Assembly: GCF_045348435.1 (NCBI RefSeq)
Contig: NZ_CP157484.1
Location: 3,348,001 to 3,412,000, forward strand
Length of the DNA: 64,000 bases
Origin: Alsobacter sp045348435
Lineage (GTDB): Bacteria; Pseudomonadota; Alphaproteobacteria; Rhizobiales; Beijerinckiaceae
Direction of reading: 5' to 3'
Shown: piece after piece, positions 20,951-29,223 of the stretch
Layout of the letters: every line of letters begins with the position of its first letter
How positions within the stretch are numbered: position 1 is the stretch's first letter
The notes under the pieces: generated by a model
Database searches by the model: none
What the model was told of the DNA's origin: nothing
What the model saw: the letters and a program-made list of their open reading frames with translations, nothing else
Position numbers and translations under genes: made by a program

Positions 20951-22192
20951 TCAGTGGAAGCGGCCGGCCCTGTACGGCTCAGGATTGGTGAACGGGGTCT
21001 CGCCCGCGATCATCTCGGCCAGCAGGCGGCCCGTGACGGCCGACAGCGTCAGCCCGTGATGGGCGTGGCCGAAATCGAACCAGAGTCCCTTGTGGCGCGG
21101 CGCCTCTCCGACGATCGGGAGCATGTCGGGCGTGCAGGGCCGCGAGCCCATCCACGGATGGGCGTCCACCGCCTCGCCGAGCGGAAACAGCGCGCGGGCG
21201 CGCGGCTCGGTGCGCTGGATCTGCACCGGGCTCGGCGGCGCGTCGCGGTCGGCGAACTCGGCGCCCGTGGTCAGGCGGATGCCGCGCGCCATCGGGGCGA
21301 GCACATAGCCGTTGTCCGCGTCCAGCAGCGTGTGGTTGAGGACCGCATTGCCTTCCGGGCGGTAATGCAGGTGATAGCCCCGCTTCACCGCGAGCGGCAG
21401 GTCGTAGCCCAGCGGCTTGAAGACGATGTCCGACCACGGGCCCAGCGCCACGACGACGTTGCGGGCGTGCAGGACGCCCGATTCCGTCTTGATGGTCCAG
21501 CCTTCGCCATCCTGCTGCAGCGAGCGGGCGTCGCCGGCCAGGAAGGAGCCGCCGCGGCTCTCCAGCAGGTGCAGATAGGCGCGCGAGAGGGCGCCGGGAT
21601 CCGACACGCAGGCCGGATCCTTGAAATGGATGGCCCCGAAGGCCGTCTCCTTGATGTGCGGCTCGCGCTCGCGCAGGCCCGCCGCGTTCAGGAACTCGAA
21701 GCTGAGCCCGAAGGGGGTCAGCCGCTTGGCGTCCTCCATGGCGGCCCTGTACTTGGCTTCGCCCCGGAACATCTTGATCCAGCCGGTGCGCCGGATGAGA
21801 GCCTCGGAGCCGGAGGCCTCGATCAGCGGCTCGTGCTCGGAAAGGCACCGCTCGATCAGCGGCAGCGACGCCCGCATGGCGGCCAGATGGCCGGCCGGAG
21901 AGGAGTTCCACCAGTAGCGCGCCAGCCACGGCGCGATCTTGGGCAGATAGGAGAGGTGGTAATAGGCTTCGGGCGTGTTGTTCAGGCCGTATTTGATCAG
22001 GTCCGACAGCTTGCGCGGGAACGCGTAGGGAAAGATCGACGCGCGCTCGATGATGCCCGCATTGCCGAAGCTCGTGCCCTCGCCGGCCGCGCGGCGGTCC
22101 ACGAGAGCGACGGAACGCCCCTTTTCCTGGATTTTCAGGGCTGCGCCGAGACCCACGATCCCTGCGCCCAACACTGCCACGTCGCGCTGCAT
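20951..22192 (-). CDS. FAD-dependent D-amino-acid dehydrogenase (DadA-like)
   Basis: The 413-residue flavoprotein has the dinucleotide fold VLGAGIVGLGAALKIQEKG at residues 6-24, the DadA segment GEGTSFGNAGIIERASIFPYA (in two parts), VVVALGPWSD and the C-terminal FGHAHHGLTLSAVTGRLLAE. It should oxidise D-amino acids to 2-oxo acids with electrons passed to quinone. It is not in the hydroxyproline island and differs clearly from the dehydrogenase at 8680-9912. AAAGAG precedes the ATG. A good Lrp/AsnC-like operator lies upstream at 22314-22328, matching the Lrp control known for dadA in enterics. Confidence 0.88.
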   Translation of the reverse strand: MQRDVAVLGAGIVGLGAALKIQEKGRSVALVDRRAAGEGTSFGNAGIIERASIFPYAFPRKLSDLIKYGLNNTPEAYYHLSYLPKIAPWLARYWWNSSPAGHLAAMRASLPLIERCLSEHEPLIEASGSEALIRRTGWIKMFRGEAKYRAAMEDAKRLTPFGLSFEFLNAAGLREREPHIKETAFGAIHFKDPACVSDPGALSRAYLHLLESRGGSFLAGDARSLQQDGEGWTIKTESGVLHARNVVVALGPWSDIVFKPLGYDLPLAVKRGYHLHYRPEGNAVLNHTLLDADNGYVLAPMARGIRLTTGAEFADRDAPPSPVQIQRTEPRARALFPLGEAVDAHPWMGSRPCTPDMLPIVGEAPRHKGLWFDFGHAHHGLTLSAVTGRLLAEMIAGETPFTNPEPYRAGRFH

Positions 22193-22313
22193 TGCTCTTT
22201 CAACCGCCCCATGCTCGATTGCCGCGTGAACGATACAGGTTCGCGCGCCGGCGCGTCACGTCGCCCGTCCTCCTCGGACGAGCAAGGAACGCGCCGCCCC
22301 CAAGGTCATGACA

Positions 22314-22328
22314 TAGAATATTCTTCGT
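22314..22328. promoter_or_regulatory. Lrp/AsnC-type operator candidate in the dadA-like upstream region
   Basis: TAGAATATTCTTCGT matches 12 of 15 positions of the Lrp consensus YAGHAWATTWTDCTR and contains the perfect palindrome AGAATATTCT (22315-22324). It is an AT-rich island in the GC-rich divergent gap 22193-22458, able to control the dehydrogenase on the minus strand, the transporter on the plus strand, or both. Confidence 0.5.
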
Positions 22329-22458
22329 TGCAGGAAATGCCTCATTCGCCGCAGATCCTACGACGTTCCGCAACTCTGAAGCGTCGATGTTCCGCAAAGC
22401 GGTCAAAAGACGCTCTCCCGAAAGCGCAGCCTCCTGGCTTGAGGAAAGCACCTCCCCC

Positions 22459-23433
22459 ATGCCCTCCGCCCTCGCCGCGCTCTCCCGCGCCCTCGCCGCC
22501 ATGGGCCGCTACGGGACGCTGGGCTTCGCCGTTTCCATCTTCGTCGGTCTGGCGCTTCCGGGCCTCGCCTCCACGATGCGGCCGGTGCTGCCCGTCTCGA
22601 TCTTCTGCTTCGTCACGCTGACCTTCGCCCGGGCCGACTTCGCCGGCGTGCGGCGCGCCCTCGCCCAGCCCGGCCGGCTCGGCGTTTGCTGGGCGTGGAT
22701 CACCGCGGCCCCGCCCCTCCTGGTTCTCGCCTGCCTGGCGCTGGTCGGGCGCGGGACCGTCGATCCCGGCCTGCTCCTCGGCCTCGCTCTGGTCGCCGCC
22801 TCGCCGCCCCTGATGGGCTTTGCGGCCTACACGTCCCTGCTCGGGATGGACAACAGCGTCCCTATCGCGCTCTTGGTCCTCACCATGGCGGTGACGCCGC
22901 TGGTCTCGCCGCCGCTCGCGACCCTCGTGGCCGGCAGCGTCGTGCCGATCGATCCCGCGGTGCTGGGCTTTCGCCTGCTCTGGCTGCTGGGCGGCAGCTT
23001 CATCGGCGCCTTCGTGCTGCGCCGGGCGCTCGGCTACGCCCGCCTGAACGCGCTCAAGCACCAGTTCGACGGCCTGTTCGTGATCCTCTACCTCGTCTTC
23101 GCCATCGCGGCGATGGACGGCGTCATCGCGGCCGCGGTCGCGTCGCCCGGCAAGGTGGCGCTCTATCTTCTGGTCGCCACGGCGAGCTGCGTGCTGGGGC
23201 TGGCCGTCACCATGCTGGCGCTGCGCCGGCTCGGCCGCGCCGACGCCTTCGTGCTCGGGCTGGGCTCCGGCATGCGCAACACCGGCCTGCTCATCATCGC
23301 CATGGGGGCCGCCTGCCCGCCCGACGCCTACCTGTTCTTCTCGCTGCTGCAGTTCCCGATCTACTGCGCGCCGCTGGCCGTGGCCCCGCTGGCGCGCCTC
23401 GTCCGAAAGACGCCCTCGCCCGGGACCGCCTGA
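22459..23433 (+). CDS. BASS-superfamily (bile acid:sodium symporter-like) membrane transporter
   Basis: The 324-residue protein has nine to ten hydrophobic helices and BASS-like features: a first helix after GRYGTLGFAVSIFVGLALPG, the crossover region FVLGLGSGMRNTGLLIIAMG, and paired conserved segments PPLMGFAAYTSLLGMD. Members carry organic anions with sodium. The substrate cannot be told. The ATG at 22459 is preferred, with GAGGAAAG ten bases before; an earlier ATG at 22387 would add 24 polar residues. It is divergent from the dadA-like gene, so a link to amino or keto acid transport is possible. Confidence 0.75.
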   Translation: MPSALAALSRALAAMGRYGTLGFAVSIFVGLALPGLASTMRPVLPVSIFCFVTLTFARADFAGVRRALAQPGRLGVCWAWITAAPPLLVLACLALVGRGTVDPGLLLGLALVAASPPLMGFAAYTSLLGMDNSVPIALLVLTMAVTPLVSPPLATLVAGSVVPIDPAVLGFRLLWLLGGSFIGAFVLRRALGYARLNALKHQFDGLFVILYLVFAIAAMDGVIAAAVASPGKVALYLLVATASCVLGLAVTMLALRRLGRADAFVLGLGSGMRNTGLLIIAMGAACPPDAYLFFSLLQFPIYCAPLAVAPLARLVRKTPSPGTA

Positions 23434-23525
23434 CCTCGCGGCTCTGGCGCCGCCCTTGCGAGACAGGGCCGAGAGGCCGGCCCGCATCATGACCCGCGAG
23501 GGGGGCCAGCGAGAGAGGTTCAGCC

Positions 23526-24206
23526 ATGACGATCCCCGCTTTGGCGGTTTCCGGAGCCGCAAACGCCCTGTCCAGCCTGATGGACGCGTTCAAGTCGCAC
23601 AAAAAGGGCCATTCCAGGCACGAAACCTCCGCCACGTCCCAGACGGACGCGACCGGGCAGAATCTGCCGACCGGCAGCGCCGGCCAGGGCGGTTTCGACC
23701 CCGCCCTGCTGATGTCGAAGGTCGACGGCGACTCCAGCGGCTCGGTCTCCAAGGACGAGTTCTCCAGCTTCCTGCAGTCGCTCGACAAGTCGACCGGCGG
23801 CCTGATCGGGATCCAGGCGCAGGCCTCCGGCGGCACGACGCAGAGCGTCGCCGCGTCCCTGTTCGGCAAGCTCGACGCCGACGGCGACGGCTCCCTGTCG
23901 CAGGCCGAACTCGCCGCCGTGAACGACGGCCGCGGCCCGCCGCCGCCGCGCGCCAACGGGTCTTTGGCCGACCAGCTGATGGCGAGCTTCGACTCCAACG
24001 GCGATGGCGCCATCAGCAAGGACGAGATCTCCGCCGCGCTCGACGCGTCCCGCACGCAGAACGAGCGCCGCAAGAGCATGGCGGGCGCGTCCCAGCCCAG
24101 CCTCGAGGCGCTGGCGCTGCGCGCCGTCCAGGCCTATGGCCGCACGTTGTCGCAGACCGGCGCGACGACGGCCGCGACAACGGCGCCCACGGCGGCGTCC
24201 GCCTGA
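23526..24206 (+). CDS. EF-hand domain protein with three calcium loops
   Basis: The 226-residue protein has three canonical 12-residue EF-hand loops: D67-E78 (DGDSSGSVSKDE), D117-E128 (DADGDGSLSQAE) and D156-E167 (DSNGDGAISKDE), all with acidic residues at positions 1, 3, 5 and 12 except Ser or Asn substitutions. They sit in Ser/Gly/Thr-rich sequence. There is no clear signal peptide, though the first 20 residues are mildly hydrophobic. Similar short EF-hand proteins are common in Hyphomicrobiales, and their role is unknown. GAGAGAGG precedes the ATG. Confidence 0.88.
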   Translation: MTIPALAVSGAANALSSLMDAFKSHKKGHSRHETSATSQTDATGQNLPTGSAGQGGFDPALLMSKVDGDSSGSVSKDEFSSFLQSLDKSTGGLIGIQAQASGGTTQSVAASLFGKLDADGDGSLSQAELAAVNDGRGPPPPRANGSLADQLMASFDSNGDGAISKDEISAALDASRTQNERRKSMAGASQPSLEALALRAVQAYGRTLSQTGATTAATTAPTAASA

Positions 24207-24250
24207 ACCGCGCCATTGCCTGACGCCGCCGGCGGTGATACCGCCGACGG

Positions 24251-24928
24251 ATGACGAAGCCGCTCCTGATCGCTCCCTCGATCCTCGCCTCCGACTTCTC
24301 CCGCCTCGGCGAGGAGGTCCGCGACGTCGTCGCCGCGGGCGCCGACTGGATCCACCTCGACGTGATGGACGGGCATTTCGTGCCCAACATCACCTTCGGC
24401 CCGGACGTGATCCGGTCGCTGCGCCGCCACACCGACAAGGTGTTCGACGCGCACCTGATGATCGCCCCCGCAGAGCCCTATCTCGACGCCTTCTGCCGGG
24501 CCGGCTGCGACATCGTCACCGTGCACGCCGAGGCCGGGCCGCATCTCCATCGCTCGCTGCAGGCCATCCGCAATCACGGCAAGAAGGCCGGCGTCTCCAT
24601 CAACCCGGCGACGCCCGAGAGCGTGCTCGAATACGTGCTGCCGCATCTCGACCTCATCCTGCTGATGACCGTGAACCCCGGCTTCGGCGGCCAGGCCTTC
24701 ATTCCCGAGATCGTCGAGAAGGTCCGCCGCGTGAAGGCCCTGGTGGGCGACCGGCCGATCCACATCGAGATCGACGGCGGCGTCACGGTCGACACCGCCC
24801 CGCTGGTCACCGAAGCCGGCGCGGATGTGCTGGTCGCGGGCTCGGCCGTGTTCAAGGGCGGCACGCCGCAAGCCTACGCGGCCAACATCGCGGCCATCCG
24901 GACCGCTGTAGGCGGGACGCAGGGCTGA
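24251..24928 (+). CDS. rpe: Ribulose-phosphate 3-epimerase
   Basis: The 225-residue TIM-barrel enzyme interconverts D-ribulose 5-phosphate and D-xylulose 5-phosphate in the pentose phosphate pathway. It has the opening IAPSILASDFSRLGEEV, the metal and catalytic segment WIHLDVMDGHFVPNITFG (about residues 34-51), HLMI near 68, TVNPGFGGQ near 139 and EIDGGV near 176. Length and motifs are standard. It stands alone after the EF-hand gene and is followed 20 bases later by a GNAT gene. Confidence 0.96.
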   Translation: MTKPLLIAPSILASDFSRLGEEVRDVVAAGADWIHLDVMDGHFVPNITFGPDVIRSLRRHTDKVFDAHLMIAPAEPYLDAFCRAGCDIVTVHAEAGPHLHRSLQAIRNHGKKAGVSINPATPESVLEYVLPHLDLILLMTVNPGFGGQAFIPEIVEKVRRVKALVGDRPIHIEIDGGVTVDTAPLVTEAGADVLVAGSAVFKGGTPQAYAANIAAIRTAVGGTQG

Positions 24929-24948
24929 CCGACTGGAAGGACCGGACC

Positions 24949-25392
24949 ATGGCGATCGAGATCCGCCCCCTGAGTGAGCAGGATCGTTCCGGCTGGGAGC
25001 GCCTTTACGAGGGCTACGCCCAATTCTACAAGGTCGTGCAGACGCCCGAGATGCGCGCCCGCGTCTGGGGCTGGATCATGGACCCTGCGCACGAGGTCGG
25101 CGGCCTTGCGGCGCTCGACGCTGGGCGCTTGGTGGGGCTGGCGCATTATCGCCCGTTCCCGCGGCCGCTTTCGGCGACGACCGGCGGCTTCCTGGATGAC
25201 CTGTTCGTCGACCCGCAGGCCAGGGGCTCAGGGGCCGCATCCGCGCTGATCGCGCAGCTGAAGCGACTCGGCCAAGAGCGCGGCTGGTCCGTGATCCGCT
25301 GGATCACCGCCGAAGACAATGATCGCGCCCGCGCGCTCTATGATCGCGTGGCCGAGCGCACCCGGTGGGTGACCTACGACATCAAGCTCTGA
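24949..25392 (+). CDS. GNAT family N-acetyltransferase
   Basis: This 147-residue protein has the GNAT core: LDDLFVDPQARGSGAASALI (about residues 82-101) with a RGSGAA acetyl-CoA loop, then WITAEDNDRARALYDRVAER and an aromatic C-terminal strand. The N-terminal YEGYAQFYKV segment resembles a subgroup often annotated near amino-acid genes. Substrate is unknown. GGAAGG lies 7-8 bases before the ATG. It sits between rpe and purB on the same strand with short gaps, so the three may be co-transcribed. Confidence 0.87.
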   Translation: MAIEIRPLSEQDRSGWERLYEGYAQFYKVVQTPEMRARVWGWIMDPAHEVGGLAALDAGRLVGLAHYRPFPRPLSATTGGFLDDLFVDPQARGSGAASALIAQLKRLGQERGWSVIRWITAEDNDRARALYDRVAERTRWVTYDIKL

Positions 25393-25415
25393 CGCGCACC
25401 CGAAAGGACCGCCGC

Positions 25416-26723
25416 ATGATCCCGCGCTATAGCCGCCCCGAGATGGTGGCCATCTGGTCGCCCGAGACCCGCTTCCGCATCTGGTTCGAGATCGAGGCGC
25501 ATGCCTGTGACGCGCTGGCGGAGCTGGGCGTGATCCCCCGGGAAGCCGCGAAGACGATCTGGGAAAAGGGCGGCGCGGCCGTTTTCGACGTCGAGAAGAT
25601 CGACGCGATCGAGCGCGAGGTGAAGCACGACGTCATCGCCTTCCTGACGCATCTGGGCGAGTTCGTCGGCCCGGACGCGCGCTTCATCCATCAGGGCATG
25701 ACGTCCTCGGACGTGCTCGACACCTGCCTGGCCGTCCAGATGGCCCGCGCCTCCGACCTCCTGATCGCCGACATCGACGCGCTGCTGGCGGCCCTGAAGC
25801 GCCGAGCGTTCGAGCACAAGATGACGCCCACCATCGGCCGCTCGCACGGCATCCACGCCGAGCCGGTGACCTTCGGCCTCAAACTGGCCGAGGCCTACGC
25901 GGAATTCAGCCGCGCCCGCGAGCGCCTGGTTTTCGCCCGCCGCGAGATCGCCACCTGCGCCATCTCGGGCGCCGTCGGCACCTTCGCGAACATCGACCCG
26001 CGCGTGGAGGAGCACGTCGCCAAGGCCATGGGGCTCGCCGTGGAGCCGGTCTCCACGCAGGTGATCCCGCGCGATCGGCACGCCATGTTCTTCGCCACGC
26101 TGGGCGTGGTGGCGTCCTCCATCGAGCGCCTCGCCATCGAGGTGCGCCACCTGCAGCGCTCCGAGGTGCTGGAGGCCGAGGAGTATTTCTCCGAGGGCCA
26201 GAAGGGCTCCTCCGCCATGCCGCACAAGCGCAACCCGGTGCTCACCGAGAACCTCACGGGCCTCGCCCGCATGGTGCGCGCCTACGCCCTGCCCGCCATG
26301 GAGAACGTGGCGCTCTGGCACGAGCGCGACATCTCGCATTCCTCCGTGGAGCGGATGATCGGCCCCGACGCCACCGTGACGCTGGATTTCGCGCTGGCCC
26401 GCCTCACCGGCGTGGTCGACAAGCTGCTGGTCTACCCGGAGAACATGCAGAAGAACCTCGACCGCCTCGGCGGGCTGGTCCACTCCCAGCGCGTGCTGCT
26501 GGCGCTCACGCAAAAAGGCGTCTCCCGCGAGGACGCCTACCGGCTGGTGCAGCGCAACGCGATGCCGGTCTGGCGCGGCCAGGGCGACTTCCTCACCTTG
26601 CTCAAGGCCGACCCGGACGTGTCCAAGGCGCTCAGCCCGCAGGAACTCGAGGAGAAATTCGACCTCGGCTACCACCTGAAGCACGTGGATACGATTTTCC
26701 GGCGCGTGTTCGGCGAGGCGTAG
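25416..26723 (+). CDS. purB: Adenylosuccinate lyase
   Basis: The 435-residue fumarase-superfamily enzyme catalyses two steps of purine synthesis, cleaving SAICAR and adenylosuccinate with loss of fumarate. Motifs are MTSSDVLDT (about residues 90-98), GRSHGIHAEPVTFG (about 140-153) and the signature GSSAMPHKRNP near 265-275, whose serine is the catalytic acid/base. The ATG at 25416 follows GAAAGGA. The longer upstream frame overlaps the GNAT end and is not used. A repeat element that can form two hairpins follows the stop and may end transcription. Confidence 0.96.
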   Translation: MIPRYSRPEMVAIWSPETRFRIWFEIEAHACDALAELGVIPREAAKTIWEKGGAAVFDVEKIDAIEREVKHDVIAFLTHLGEFVGPDARFIHQGMTSSDVLDTCLAVQMARASDLLIADIDALLAALKRRAFEHKMTPTIGRSHGIHAEPVTFGLKLAEAYAEFSRARERLVFARREIATCAISGAVGTFANIDPRVEEHVAKAMGLAVEPVSTQVIPRDRHAMFFATLGVVASSIERLAIEVRHLQRSEVLEAEEYFSEGQKGSSAMPHKRNPVLTENLTGLARMVRAYALPAMENVALWHERDISHSSVERMIGPDATVTLDFALARLTGVVDKLLVYPENMQKNLDRLGGLVHSQRVLLALTQKGVSREDAYRLVQRNAMPVWRGQGDFLTLLKADPDVSKALSPQELEEKFDLGYHLKHVDTIFRRVFGEA

Positions 26724-26732
26724 GGCGCCCGT

Positions 26733-26853
26733 CCCTCCCCTTCTGGGGAGGGGGGACCGCCGAAGGCGGTGGGTGGGGAAATGTCGTGCGTGAGGCTGAA
26801 AGGCCCCACCCGTCTTGCGCTGCGCGCGATCCACCCTCCCCTGCAGGGGAGGG
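26733..26853. repeat. Composite palindromic repeat after purB
   Basis: Two G/C hairpins, CCCTCCCC/GGGGAGGG at the left end and CCCTCCCCTGCAGGGGAGGG at the right end, flank an internal GGCGGTGGGTGGGG/CCCCACCCG pair, so the whole element folds on itself. It belongs to a repeat type common in Hyphomicrobiales and separates purB from the phosphate operon. Confidence 0.7.
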
Positions 26854-26898
26854 ACAAGGCGCGCGATGCTTCTCGCATGCGACCTGCGAGCCCCTCAG

Positions 26899-26931
26899 GT
26901 GTCATCCACCTGTCATGTCCATGTCATAGCG
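26899..26931 (+). promoter_or_regulatory. Pho box with three 11-bp half-sites (PhoB binding)
   Basis: Three TGTCAT units start at 26900, 26911 and 26922, exactly 11 bases apart: GTGTCATCCAC, CTGTCATGTCC, ATGTCATAGCG. This matches the PhoB operator consensus (CTGTCAT repeats every 11 bp) and lies 89 bases before pstS. It indicates induction of the pst operon under phosphate starvation. Confidence 0.92.
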
Positions 26932-27019
26932 AAAGGGCGTCGCGGCCCCCGGGGTCGCGATGGAGGCGCGGCGGCGCAGGACGCGCGGCCCCTCCCCACG
27001 TCCGACATGGAGAGTCGTC

Positions 27020-28081
27020 ATGACCCTCGCGACCAAGACCAAGACCCTTTTCGCGGCCGCCGGCCTCGCCTTCGCGGCGGCTGCGGCTCCCGCGCTTGCG
27101 GCAGACATCACGGGCGCCGGCGCGACCTTCCCGTACCCGGTCTATGCGAAGTGGGCTGACGCCTACAAGAAAGAGACCGGCGTCGGCCTCAACTACCAGT
27201 CCATCGGCTCCGGCGGCGGCGTGAAGCAGATCCAGGCCAAGACCGTGACCTTCGGCGCGACCGACGCGCCGCTCAAGGGCGCGGACCTCGAAAAGAGCGG
27301 CCTCGTGCAGTTCCCGATGGTGATGGGCGGCATCGTGCCGGTCGTGAACCTGGAGGGCGTCGCCCCCGGCCAGCTCGTGCTCGATGGCCCGACGCTCGCC
27401 AACATCTTCATGGGAACCGTGAAGACCTGGAACGACCCGGCCATCGCCAAGCTCAACGCCGGCGTGAAGCTGCCCGACAGCAACATCCTGGTGGTGCGCC
27501 GCGCCGATGGCTCGGGCACGACCTTCAACTTCACCGACTATCTCGCCAAGGTCAGCCCCGACTGGAAGACCAAGGTCGGCGTGTCCACCGCCGTGGAATG
27601 GCCGGTCGGCGTCGGAGCCAAGGGCAATGACGGCGTCGCTAACAATGTCATGCAGTCCAAGGGCGCGATCGGCTACGTCGAATACGCCTACGCCAAGCAG
27701 AACAAGCTCTCGCACGCCAAGATGATCAACGCCGACGGCAAGACGGTCGGGCCCGAGCTGAAGTCCTTCATGGCCGCCGCCGCCAACGCGGACTGGTCGA
27801 GCGCCCCCGGCTACGGCGTGATCCTGTCGAACCAGAAGGGCGCCGACAGCTGGCCGATGACGGCCGCGACCTTCATCCTCATCCACAAGCAGCCCGCCGA
27901 CCCGGCCGCCGCCACGGACGCGCTGAAGTTCTTCGACTGGGCCTTCAAGAAGGGCGACAAGGCCGCCGAGGAGCTCGACTACATTCCGATGCCCGACGCC
28001 GTCGTCACCATGGTGGAGAAGACCTGGGCCGACAGCATCAAGGACTCGGCCGGCAAGCCGCTCTTCACCGCCGGCCACTGA
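27020..28081 (+). CDS. pstS: Phosphate ABC transporter substrate-binding protein PstS
   Basis: The 353-residue periplasmic protein captures phosphate for PstCAB. The signal peptide ends at ALA near residue 27, and mature sequence starts ADITGAGATFPYPVYAKW. Phosphate-contact motifs are QSIGSGGGVKQI, FGATDAPL and RRADGSGTTFNFTDYL. The ATG at 27020 with GGAGAG is chosen over a longer upstream frame because it gives a proper signal peptide. It is first in the operon under the triple Pho box. A long hairpin separates it from pstC. Confidence 0.96.
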   Translation: MTLATKTKTLFAAAGLAFAAAAAPALAADITGAGATFPYPVYAKWADAYKKETGVGLNYQSIGSGGGVKQIQAKTVTFGATDAPLKGADLEKSGLVQFPMVMGGIVPVVNLEGVAPGQLVLDGPTLANIFMGTVKTWNDPAIAKLNAGVKLPDSNILVVRRADGSGTTFNFTDYLAKVSPDWKTKVGVSTAVEWPVGVGAKGNDGVANNVMQSKGAIGYVEYAYAKQNKLSHAKMINADGKTVGPELKSFMAAAANADWSSAPGYGVILSNQKGADSWPMTAATFILIHKQPADPAAATDALKFFDWAFKKGDKAAEELDYIPMPDAVVTMVEKTWADSIKDSAGKPLFTAGH

Positions 28082-28100
28082 CGGCAGCCACCTTTCGTCC

Positions 28101-28204
28101 GTCATCCCCGGCGATCCGCGCAGCGGATCGGGAAGGGGATCCAGAAAGCTGGGCGAAGGTCCCGCTGGATCCCCTTCCCGGCGCTTCGCGCCGCCGGGGA
28201 TGAC
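28101..28204. repeat. Long palindromic repeat between pstS and pstC
   Basis: Perfect 13-bp arms GTCATCCCCGGCG (28101-28113) and their complement (28192-28204) enclose a second stem (GGGAAGGGGATCCAG with its inverted copy). This is an alphaproteobacterial interspersed palindrome. In the transcript it would form a very stable hairpin after pstS. Confidence 0.85.
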
Positions 28205-28287
28205 GCCGAGAGGTTGAGCCGTCGGGTGACTGTCCGACAACGCTTCGAAGCAACCGCCCCGAAGCAACCGCCCCACGAGGCGCACCG

Positions 28288-29220
28288 ATGGTCGATCTCG
28301 CCATGCAGGCCACCCACGCGGAGACCCCGGCGGCCGACAGCCGGCTCAAGGCGCTCTCCCGCTTCAAGCTGTCGGACGCCGTGTTCGGCGCGGTCACGCG
28401 CCTTAGCGCCATGACGGTGCTGCTGATCCTCTCGGGCGTGATCCTGTCGCTGATCATCGGCTCCATGCCGACTTTGCGCGCCTACGGCTTCTCGTTCCTG
28501 ACCTCGCAGTCCTGGAACCCGCCGCTGGAGAAGTTCGGCGCCGCGCCCTCGATCTACGGCACGCTCGTCACCTCCGCGATCGCGATGCTGATCGCCGTGC
28601 CGGTCGGGATCGGCGTGGCGATCTTCCTCACCGAGCTCTGCCCGCCGGCGCTGCGCCGGCCCGTCGGCATCGCGATCGAGCTGCTGGCCGGCATCCCGTC
28701 CATCATCTACGGCATGTGGGGCTTCTTCGTCCTGAACCCCTTCCTGCAGTCGGTGCTGGGCTCGGGCCTGTCGCTGTTCACCGCCGGCCTCGTGCTGGCC
28801 ATCATGGTGCTGCCCTTCATCTCCTCCATCACGCGCGACGTCTTCGAGACGGTGCCGCCGATGTTGAAGGAGTCGGCCTACGGCCTCGGCTGCACCCGCT
28901 GGGAGGTGATCCGCAGCGTCGTGATCCCGTTCACCCGCGTCGGCATCATCGGCGGCGTCATGCTGGCGCTGGGCCGCGCGCTCGGCGAGACCATGGCGGT
29001 CACCTTCGTGGTCGGCAACGCCAACCGCATCTCGGCCAACCTGCTGGATCCCGGCACCACCATCTCGGCCACCATCGCCAACCAATTCGGCGAGGCCGAG
29101 CCCGGCCTCTACACCTCGTCGCTGATGACGCTGGGCCTGCTGCTGTTCCTGGTCACCTTCGTGGTGCTGTCATGCGCCAGGCTGATGCTGATGCGCCTCG
29201 AACGCCGGGCGGGAGCCTGA
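28288..29220 (+). CDS. pstC: Phosphate ABC transporter permease PstC
   Basis: The 310-residue permease has six main membrane helices and the PstC signature ELLAGIPSIIYGMWGFFVL (about residues 131-149), plus the ATPase-coupling loop KESAYGLGCTRWEVIRSVV and GRALGETMAV. It forms the phosphate channel with PstA. The N-terminal 30 residues are cytosolic. The gene is separated from pstS by a repeat hairpin and is followed after three bases by pstA. Confidence 0.95.
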   Translation: MVDLAMQATHAETPAADSRLKALSRFKLSDAVFGAVTRLSAMTVLLILSGVILSLIIGSMPTLRAYGFSFLTSQSWNPPLEKFGAAPSIYGTLVTSAIAMLIAVPVGIGVAIFLTELCPPALRRPVGIAIELLAGIPSIIYGMWGFFVLNPFLQSVLGSGLSLFTAGLVLAIMVLPFISSITRDVFETVPPMLKESAYGLGCTRWEVIRSVVIPFTRVGIIGGVMLALGRALGETMAVTFVVGNANRISANLLDPGTTISATIANQFGEAEPGLYTSSLMTLGLLLFLVTFVVLSCARLMLMRLERRAGA

Positions 29221-29223
29221 GTC

